A stretch of DNA of 15,000 nt. It comes from Symbiodinium natans (lineage: Eukaryota; Sar; Dinophyceae; Suessiales; Symbiodiniaceae). The stretch lies in NCBI GenBank assembly GCA_905221605.1, contig CAJNDS010000895.1, forward strand, positions 1-15,000, written 5' to 3'. The notes below the pieces were generated by a model, which was not told where the DNA came from, did no database searches, and worked only from the letters and a program-made list of their open reading frames with translations. Shown piece after piece: positions 1 through 8,900 of the stretch. The position numbers and the translations under genes were made by a program. Each line of letters begins with the position of its first letter. Position 1 is the stretch's first letter.

Positions 1-2235
1 CATCGCGCGATTGGCCAGAAGGATCTCGTACTCCAGCTCGTCCTGGCTGCTCTCGGAGCCCGAGTCCCTCTCTTCGCCGCGCCGCGGATCAGGGATCCCG
101 CGGGAAACGACCTCTGCCAAGCGGAGAGGCGTGCTGCACCGAAAGCACAGCTGCCTGAATGAAAGGTTCCATTCATAGCAGTTAGGGCACTGCCACCCTG
201 CTATGCGGAGCGCCTCGCTGATGTGATCATCGCGCTCCGCATTCTCCGCCTGGCGCCGCTCCCGCTTCTTGGCGCGCTCGGCCGCCTGCGCCTCCTCGGC
301 CGCCTGGAGGGCTTCAGCGAGTTCCTCGTCGCTGAGGAGCCTCGCGGCATCTGCCCGCGCTTGTTGTTCTTCAAGCTCTTCGGCAGAAAACCTCCGCCGC
401 CATTGCTCCGGCGCGGTTTGAGGATCTACCTCCCACCACCCGATGTCGATCCCATTGATCCATCGGCCGTCGCACGGGGCGCCCGCATTCGGGCCGCCCG
501 CGTGCGTGGTGAGGCACTGGTCCTCGGTGACCGGGTTAATGGCTTCGCAGAAGAAGCACCGCCAGCTGCCGTAGGGGTAAAAGCGGCCTTCGACGTAGGC
601 TCGGTTGGCTGGGAGGGCGACATCGTCCGCCTCATCCGCGGTGCCCTCCTCCATCTCAACCGAGACCTCCTCGTCTTTGACAACCTCAGCTTCCTCCTCC
701 TGTTCCTCCTTGACCAGGGGCTCTACCTCCTCCCGGCCAACTTTGAGGTGGGACTCAGTGCGAACCTCGGCGCGCATCAGAATGACGTCAAGGCTGTCCG
801 CGGCTGGGTCGCCCGCGAAGAAGGAATCGATCTCCTGGGCATGGAGATAGTCAAGAGGCGTCACCAGGTCTGGCGAATAATCCCGCTTGGAACGGCGCTC
901 TGCAAGGCGTTGCTGAACGTCGCTCTTCGGCGGCTCGAGGGCCCGCCCGCGCGGAGCGGCTTCCCGTGGAGGTCTCGGCTCGGCCTCCTCTCTGGGCTCG
1001 CTCTTGGGCGTGGACCCTCCACTGCTGCTCTCTGGAGCGGGATCCAGCTCGGGGTCGTCGCGAAGCCACCCCGGCGGATGACTACCACCATAAATGTGGT
1101 GCGACCCGTCTTCAAGCTGGATTCGGTCCCCTCTTTTCAGGAGCGGGACCTTCGAGTGATCGTACCCGTTAGCTTTGTGGTACCGAATCACTCGGAGCAT
1201 GGGCACCTCCCCATACTCACCGTCCTTTCCTCGGCGGAACAACCGTCCCCGCCAGTCTTGACGAAAAGGGTCAAGAGGTGCGGAGGGGCTGATCCCCAGG
1301 TTGGGCGGAAGAGAGGCGCCATGGCAGGCCGCCTGATGCAAGTGGTACTGCACCAGCGACTCAAAGGCCAGCCCGCATCCAGGAGCCGAGCATCCATAGT
1401 GGCCGTCAGCATTGGGGCGAGGCTCCTCTGGGGCCGGGGCGGACTGGGCGGTCCCGCCTCCTGAAGGCCTGGCGGAACTGCTCGACCCCGCAACCCCGGG
1501 GGCGTCCTGACCATCGTCAGACACCTCTTCCCCGTCGGCGCCTTCCCCGGCCGCCCGACTCTCTCCCTCTCGGCGCAGTGTTTTGAGGGATTCCTCACGC
1601 TTGGTGATCTTCTCTAGCTTCACCATCGCGGTTCCCGCCACCTCCAGTATCTTCGACTGGAGCTTCTGCGCTCTCAGAAGAGCTTCGGACCGCGCGAGGT
1701 ACTCCTTCGCGCTGCTGACCACCGTTTGGCCGAGCTCGAGGAACCCTTCCTCTGTGCTCTCGGCATGGGCCCCATCAGCGGGCTCCTCGTCCTCCTTCAC
1801 CTTGACCGCGGCTGGAGGCGCCCGCGTGTCGGGAAGATCCGAGCTGGAACTATCTTCCTCGACACCTTCAGCTTCTCGGGCTGCCTCTTCCTCGAGCGAG
1901 TCTTCGGCCTCGAGGACATTGGGGCCAGGGACGTTGCGCCTAGGGTACACCTTGGGCTTCGCTGGAACGATCGAAGTCCTAGGAGTCCCTGAGGGACGCC
2001 CTTTGGCCTTAGGCGCGGCCTTAGGAGGGGTAACAGGTTGGGCGGCCCCCGCGGCCATGACACGGCCCGCAGGGGCCAGCACAACCGTCGAGGAGCTCGC
2101 CGCGCGGCCGCAGCAGCTTGGGACGCTTGGACCGTGCCCAGTCTCGGTCCTCGCCCCAACGGCGGGTATGGGCCCGCACTGGCGTCGCCTAAACTCCTTA
2201 GGTCGACATGCTGGATCAACCGATCCACTTCTAAC
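1..2235 (-). CDS. Acidic zinc-finger protein (C2H2 plus two RanBP2-like fingers), C-terminus beyond the window
   Basis: The minus frame is open from just after TGA 2236-2238 through position 1, 745 codons; the first Met is at 2058, so the N-terminus is uncertain. Pro/Ala/Lys-rich and acidic low-complexity segments lead to a charged helical stretch (about 1560-1720, likely coiled coil). A C2H2 finger follows (C-x4-C-x12-H-x4-H, about 1320-1395), then a beta-looking block with YGEVPMLRVIRYHKANG, a very acidic stretch (about 600-760), a RanBP2-like finger starting SWRCFFCEAINPVTEDQC whose last pair is altered (about 430-580), an Ala/Glu helix (about 240-380), and a perfect RanBP2 finger, W-x-C-x2-C-x3-N-x6-C-x2-C (WQCPNCYEWNLSFRQLCFRC, about 137-198). 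RanBP2 fingers bind RNA or ubiquitin. It shares strand and direction with the Tpt1-like gene just upstream and may be its C-terminal half. Confidence 0.65.
2051..2070 (+). repeat. Dispersed 20-bp GC-rich motif copy
   Basis: GCGGCCATGACACGGCCCGC, two differences from the unit at 3001-3020 and in the same orientation. It lies within the presumed coding region of the zinc-finger protein. Confidence 0.6.
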
Positions 2236-2267
2236 TCAGCAATCAAGACTGAGTAAACAGGCGAGCC

Positions 2268-2934
2268 CTAATTGGGGAGTGCCCAGATGCGGGAGATGCC
2301 GGTGGCCCTAATCTGGCCAGTGAGAGCCACCCCATCCGCTCCCGAATAGATAGGCACTCCGGCGTCCCGCAGGACCGCCAGCCGGACTTCGACTATGCAA
2401 GTCGATCCGCGGCGGAACCCGCGTCTCCCGTCCTCCCACTGCGTGGGGCAGTGGCCTAGGACGTAGTGCACTCCGAGGCGGCCTCCCGGCCCGCCGCCGG
2501 GGATCAAGCCGTTCTGAATCAGGCTTGGCACGACATGCAGGTCCGTGCCGTGCCACATACCGGTCTATAAGATCGTTGATGGCGGTCTCACTTAGACCCT
2601 CCATCATGAACCCCATAGGATGGCCGCAATCGGCCGAGTGGCCTTGGAAGGCACGCAGGAAGCCAGCGTGCGAGGTATCTAACCTCGGCTTCCGCTGGTT
2701 GGCGTCGTGCGCGACCGCCTGGTTGTACTGGTTGATGGTGATGCCAAGTTGCTCGATCAACTCATCAACCGGGTAGAGGCCGCCCGGAGCGAACCGGCCT
2801 CTGCAACCAGCTTCGCCGTGCCGCATGCATCGGACTAGCCTGCGCTGCACGTCGTCAATCGTGGGCGGGCCCCTCCGGCCCTTAGGGCCAGGGCTCTTGC
2901 TCTTGCCCCTGCCCTTCGACCCTCCTCCACCCAT
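2268..2934 (-). pseudogene. Tpt1/KptA-like RNA 2'-phosphotransferase, frame-broken
   Basis: ATG 2934 opens a Gly/Lys/Arg-rich leader (GGGGSKGRGKSKS), then the family's hallmarks: RH in CMRHGEAG (2818-2823) and LRAFQGHSAD (RAxQGHS, 2635-2655) in the polyprotein's frame. In the next frame come WHGTD (HGT, 2544-2552), GGRLGVH (R-x-x-VH) and the closing SGADGVALTG strand. Tpt1 moves the splice-junction 2'-phosphate of RNA to NAD+, giving ADP-ribose 1'',2''-cyclic phosphate, and the Arg-His-Arg-Arg residues typical of the family can be placed. Length, about 220 codons, is normal. The frame changes between about 2570 and 2558, and TAG 2268-2270 follows the domain. Either this is a decayed copy, or an intron, programmed shift or assembly indel joins the parts. 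Protein-like sequence continues past the TAG to about 2170. Confidence 0.75.
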
Positions 2935-5900
2935 CGCGGCACTGAGGCCCGCGACTTTGCTGGACCTCCGATGGGCGAGGAAAACCTGACGCGCCCTTGA
3001 GCGGCCAGGACACGGCCCGCTGCAAGGGGCCGGTGTGCAGTAGTGGTAGGTAGCCGCTCCCGCGCGGCCAGGGCACGGCCCGCAGCGGGGCCTTGTGGTT
3101 GACCACGAAGGTCCGGGCGACCGATTGGTCGCTCCCGCGCGGTCTGGTCGCGACCCGCAGCGGGGCGCAGTGCACAGGCACGAACGCGGGGAGGGACTAC
3201 CTACCCTAGGCTCTACAACACACTTGAACCGCTGCGGCGGGGGTTTGGGGAGTTTTCTTAAGGTCTGGGCTTTAAGGCTTCTACGGCTTCTGCTTCGACC
3301 TTGGACCGAACCTCTAGGCCTGCTTGCAAGACACTGGCTGCGGGACAAACGAACGAAGCTGCACGCGACGAACGACGAAAAATCCTTCTGCCCGCAGACC
3401 GGCGACCTGGGAAACGGCCCGCCCCAAAAACACCCGCCCTGAACACAGAAGCACCCGAACAGCCCCAACATCCTGAGCATCAGATCGCGCGTGGGGTGAT
3501 TCTGGTCTGAGCGCGCCGCGTCATGGTTCGCGCGCTTGGAGTTGTGCGCACCGCGAACGCCCAAGGCTTCAAGAGCAGACGACGCGCTCTGCGGAGCCGC
3601 GACTGCCCCCTTGGCGCACGCTTCGCGCACCGCCCCCTCGGCTTGGGCATCAGTGAAAAACTGCCCATCAATGACCCTACCCGTCCTAACAGTAAGATCA
3701 TCCACGTAGGCTATCCACTCCTTAGTATACTTAAGGCGCCTACCTCTGCCGGGGGCATAGGCCCTATCAACCACAAAGTTGAAATCATCTGGGCCGTTAA
3801 TCGGGCCAAAGGTGAGGCCGACAGGGAGATATTTCCCTGATCTTGCCACAATGGCCAACACCTCGCGAGCACGCTTGGTGTTCCTAATCTGATTAAACCC
3901 ACTAACCGCATCCACGAAGGTATACCAAACCGAACCTACTGCGGCGGCGAGCACATCGCTACCCCGCCGACAATAGTACGTGGAGCGCTTAATTCGGGCA
4001 TTCACACGGCGGTAGTCAACCACCAAGCGTCGCTTCCTATGCCGCTTGTAGCTGGGCATTTCCTTGGTCGGAAACGGCGCAGATCCCCAAGCCGAGCTGC
4101 CGCGGATCAACTGACCCCGCTTGCATTCTTCTTCAAGCTTGTCGTCGACCCATTGCGCGGACTCGCCCCTCAGACTGTGAGGCTGGGACGAGACCGGCGG
4201 CCCGGTGGGGATGCAGTCATGGGCGAACTTCCTGACCGTGGTCCTGGTGGTGTCCTCCACCCAGAACCCAGCGGCCTTTCGCCGTATGACCTCCCTGACG
4301 GCTGCGATGTCAGCATCGGTCAGCCCTGGTCTGGTTGGTCCAGGCTCGATCTTCAAACCCGACCATACGAGGTCTCTATAGGCCTCGGTGCGCCTAGGAT
4401 CCTCCGCGACCTTCTCGCCCGCAAGAGCATAGACCTCAAGGTCAGCCCGGACGGAATCCCAGTCCTTGGCGTCCGCCTTGGTCCGCCAAAACGCTTCCTT
4501 CTCAGCGGCGTACTTATCCACCTCCTTATCCAGCTCCGCACGCTCTGCTGGCGTGAGGTCCTCGCCCGAGCGCACGTCCGGGAGGGGAACGACTGGAGAG
4601 GGCTGTGGCGCAGCCGCGGCGCTATCTGCACCCGCAGTGGCTGGAAAGCTTTCAACTGCTGCGGTGCACAGCTCTTCTGCGCCCCTCAGACCAAGGTCCT
4701 GGAGCGATGCGCAGAAAGCCGCCCCTATGAGGTTGTAGTCGGCTTGCGCGCGCTCAACGTGCTTGTGCTGCACTGCGCCTAACGCATCCGGCCTACTACA
4801 CCTCAAACCTACCGATTCTAAGCTGAAATCGGCGAGCCACAGGGCCCCGCTCTCAACGAGGTTGCCGCGGCCACTGGCCCGCGCGAACTGGCATATGTCA
4901 GCCCGCACGAAGGCCCAAGGCCAGCGTGGCTCTGCGAGCGTCCCAAACAAGGCGCCCCACTCCTCTAGCCGCCAGGGTTCCCACTCGCCTTTTTGTGCCT
5001 GCAAATGCAGCGCGACGTGGGCGCCCGCGCGCGTGCGTTCCTGCGCACACCGGACGACTAGCTGGAGGAAAGCCCGGGGCACATTCTTGCCCTCAAGCCC
5101 AATCACGAGCACCTTCGGCTCTGTGCGCAAAACAGCGCCGCTAATTGCCTCTAAGTGCTCTTCTGCGGCCAGGTTCCAGGTGATCCCGTAGGCCTGCTTG
5201 CCTTGCACAAAAGCGGGAACAACCCTGTACCCGTGCCTCCTAGCCGCGTCGGAGACGACCGCGTCACCCCAAGCAACCTCTAAGACATCGGCAACCCCTC
5301 CAAGGAAATACTGCCGGAGCCAACTCTCGACAGCACCCGACTCTGGGGAAGTCCTAGGCTGCAACACGCGGGGTTCCGCGACCAAGAGGTCCGCGAGGGC
5401 CTCTCGGATCGAGAGCACACCCGTGCCAGTGCGAGACGCTCTCTCGAGCGCCCTGTCCTGTAACGAGTACGCTCCCTTGTCCAACTTTCTGGCCGAGGCT
5501 GCAGCAAGCACGCCGTCGCGGTTCAGGTCGATCTTGGAAATGATCTCCCTGACGGAAACCGCTTCGTGGGCCGGACGAGTCCCCTCTGAAAGCGTGAGCG
5601 CACCGTCCTCGGCGATGTATGCGAGCCGCCATTTGACGCGAACCCCGCTGGCGTCGGGGAGATAGCGGTGCACGCCGACCTGCGCACGGGCAGCATCTAC
5701 CTGCGTGACCCGTCCTAACCTGCACACCTTCGGGCCTCCACCTACACCCCGATAGGCAATGCGGTCACCAAGGCGGAGGACGAAGTCCCTCCCGCGCCTG
5801 GTCAGCGTGAACTCCACTTGCTTGGCGTCGCCTTGAACCTGTTGCCCTAAGCTGGGGCGAGACGAGCCGTCCCCGCCGGTTCCATCGTCCTCAAAGACGA

Positions 5901-8900
5901 CCGGCTCGCGGGATTCCGCGCCATCTGCATCCGCAGGAACAAGAATGCAGTCTTCTGCGTGCGCCTCCATCGGGCCGCGCCGGGCGGAAGAAGTACCCCC
6001 CGACTCCATCGACACGGGCTCCAAGGTGAGCCTGTGGCCCTTGACTTCCAACACGCGCCAGGGGCCGGTCAGACCCGGTTTCCAAGGCACACGCCCCGCC
6101 CCCTCTGAACGGGCCCTCGGAGCGTTCCAGACCACTCGGTCTCCTGGCTTAAGGTCCACAGTGCGCCTATGGCGATTTGCAAGTTTCGCCCGCGCTTCTG
6201 AAGACCGCGTCCAGTGCTCTCGGACCGCAGCAGCTAGTTCCGAGAACTGCTTAAACTGGCTCCGAGCCCAATCAGAGATGGGTTCGAACTGCAAGGCGTC
6301 TCGCAGGACGTCCTTTTCAAGTGGTAGAGCGAGCGACCAGCTCCGCTCTAGGTCCCTCGGGGTATACCCGTGGGGTCCCGGAGTGTTATCTATGACGTAC
6401 TCCGCCACCACGAGCCAATCCGACCAAGCTTCGGAAAGGGAGGCGCCGACTTGCCTGACGACCGCCCCCAGCACCTTTTGAACTTCTTGGTGGACTCGCT
6501 CGTTTGCGCCCAACTCACAAGGCCTCAAGGGCGCGCTGAACCGCCACTCGGTCCCAAGCATAGCGCTGAGTTCTGCCATGAGCGCATTCTTGAACTCTGG
6601 CCCTCTATCCGACCTGATGAGGCTCGGGATCGTCCTGCTGCGAAGCACACAGCGCACGAACGCCCTCCTGACTTCAGCATGAGTCAGAGACCTCATCGGC
6701 TCGAGGAGGACAGCATGACTGAGGCAATCGAAGTACGTAAGCGAGTACCTATGCCCTTCCCTGTCCTCTCGGTTTGGACCTTCACAGTCCACGCTGACTT
6801 CCTGCCAGCATGTCTCGGCGCCACATTTGACCGCACGAGCCTCGACCTTCGTCGGTCGAGAGCGGCCCTTAATGCAAGCGAGACATTTGGCGACCCAGGT
6901 CCGCACATCTTTCTCTAAGTCGGGCCACCAGACTGCCCTCTCTAGCAGCTTGATGGTAACCTCAGCGGACCTATGGGCCCCAAGGACTCCGCAGTGGACT
7001 GAATTGTAGCAAGCGCGGCGCCAGGTCACTCCATTCGCGCCCGCAGCCCCGTTGGGAACCACTGGGACAACGACGGTTTGACCCGTCCTGAGGGTCACCT
7101 CGCGCTCAAGCAACCCGTCTCCGGATATCACCATCGGCGGCTCCGGCTTGCGAATCGAGCCCGCCAATGAGGGATCGCGCCGCTGACCCTCGTACCACGC
7201 CGTACGAAGGGATCCCGTGACTCGGAACTCCGAAATGTTCGCCGCGTCCCTTGCCTCGACCGCAAGCCGCTCACGACGATTTTCGTCCTCCTCCGCGATC
7301 AGGCTCAAAGACGGAACACCGCCCTTAAACTCGACCTTGACCTTGGTTGAGGAATGGTCCCAAATGCACAGGATGGGGCTATGGCTGACGAGCTCTAGAA
7401 CCACTGCAGGGCCCTTGTGCTCCTCACCCAAAAACGCCAAAACTCTACCCTTCAGCTTGCACTCATTGGCATTCTTTCCGCGACTGATAGCGCCCGCGGT
7501 CCAATGCCCTTCTACGCCCTCGTTGGACGAAGAGAATTGAGCAAGGACCCTTGACGCCTGCCGGGTAGAACTGCGGGGATCCGAAGCTTCTCCGGTTGCC
7601 CGCCAGCCAACGACCTGAGTAACCCTACCCACAAGGGCTATCAGCTTGCCGAAGGAGGGGTCTAAGGCAACCTCTTTGCCATTAGACCTCCAGAGCACTT
7701 CACACTGCTCATTCACGACATGTCTGTGGCCGTGCCAGTTCACTACTGACGACCAATGCACGACGATGTCGCCTTGAACCACATTCAAGGGCGAGCAGTT
7801 GTGCCCCGCCACCACAGCACCATCTTCTCTAACCACCCATGTGGTCCAGTAAGGCCTCACATCGCCCCACTTGGAAAGATCTTTGTGCTGGGAGCCGAGG
7901 CTGAGCTTCATGGAATGGCTCTTCTTCCATATCTTCCCACTCAGCATGCCATATGCTGTGGGAACTGGAGCATCTTTGGGCGTAGCCCTGAACCCTACCG
8001 CCCATTGCTGGATGGTTGAGGACCTAACCCTAACTAATCCTCCTGTCCTATCCAAAGTTGCAAGGACGGAGTTGACCTCTAGGCCCACCTCATGGGCCTC
8101 AAGGTCGCCCTCAAGCGGAGGTTCGGGCTCCTCCCGCTCGGCTATCTCCACCGAGGTATCGACTGCCTCTTTCTCGATGCAGGCGGGGCAGCGAGAAAAC
8201 AGGTAGGTCCGCTTGCCGCAGATGCACAGACCCTCATGGTCCCAGAGGGGTCGTGACGGTTCGTCCAGCATTCCTCTAATGCTGGCATCATCGATGGAAC
8301 GAACCGCGTCCAGCCTCAAGGACCGCAGAACTTCCGCCCCCAATGCCTGCTTCCCTACGATCCCAAAACCTCGCAGGGGAGGCTCCGGAAAATCCTTCTT
8401 GAGTTCCGGACAAGCCTCGGCCACTTCCAAGTGGCCTTGCTGCGTGCGCCAAAGGCGTGGCCGCACCGCCCAGATAGCCTTGATGCCTGCCCAAGCCTCT
8501 CCTACAGCCCTAGCTTCCTTGCGCTGCAGGTTCCTTGCTTGGAGCGTGAGCTCAACAACCAAAGGCCACCTAAGGACGGCTGTGACCAGCCCGCCTTGCC
8601 CAAGTCCTACGAGGAACTGCGGACGAAACCCCGAAGCTTCCCTAAGAACCTTGGCACACGAAGTAAGCAAGTCGACCCTGATCCGCTTGATCTTCTTGGT
8701 CCCTGCGAGCCTGCCGGCCCCGCAATCGAAATGCGAGGCAAGCCCGTCGGTATCCTCAAACGGACCCCAACAACCCCTGACAGCCACAGAAACTCCAGGG
8801 AGGCTCGCTTGGAAGACGCGCCTGATCTCAGTCAGCTCTGCGTCCTGCTCTTTCCAACGCGCGTAGTCAAAGACAACCATGACGCGCACCGGAAGGGCTG

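Noticed and set aside
223-1464. Plus-strand open frame of 413 codons
   Set aside because: It is the mirror of the minus-strand zinc-finger protein. Its Leu/Arg-rich product comes from antisense Glu/Lys codons and shows no domain, while the minus frame has exact zinc-finger patterns.
1583-2311. Plus-strand open frame of 242 codons
   Set aside because: It is a Ser/Ala-rich antisense shadow of the charged helical part of the minus-strand protein.
3650-4260. Copia-type RT, which would make the INT-before-RT order normal
   Set aside because: The motifs are gypsy-type (HxIxT-like, VDYRRVN, FGPINGPDDF) and the copia blocks KARLVA and AFLNG are absent. RNase H and thumb also do not follow.
4039-4782. 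Plus-strand open frame of 247 codons
   Set aside because: It lies antisense to the region leading into the RT fingers and has no recognisable motif.
5600-5830. Chromodomain after the integrase
   Set aside because: The aromatic cage and E-x-I-L pattern of chromodomains are not visible; a BAH/Tudor-like beta module fits slightly better and is itself tentative.
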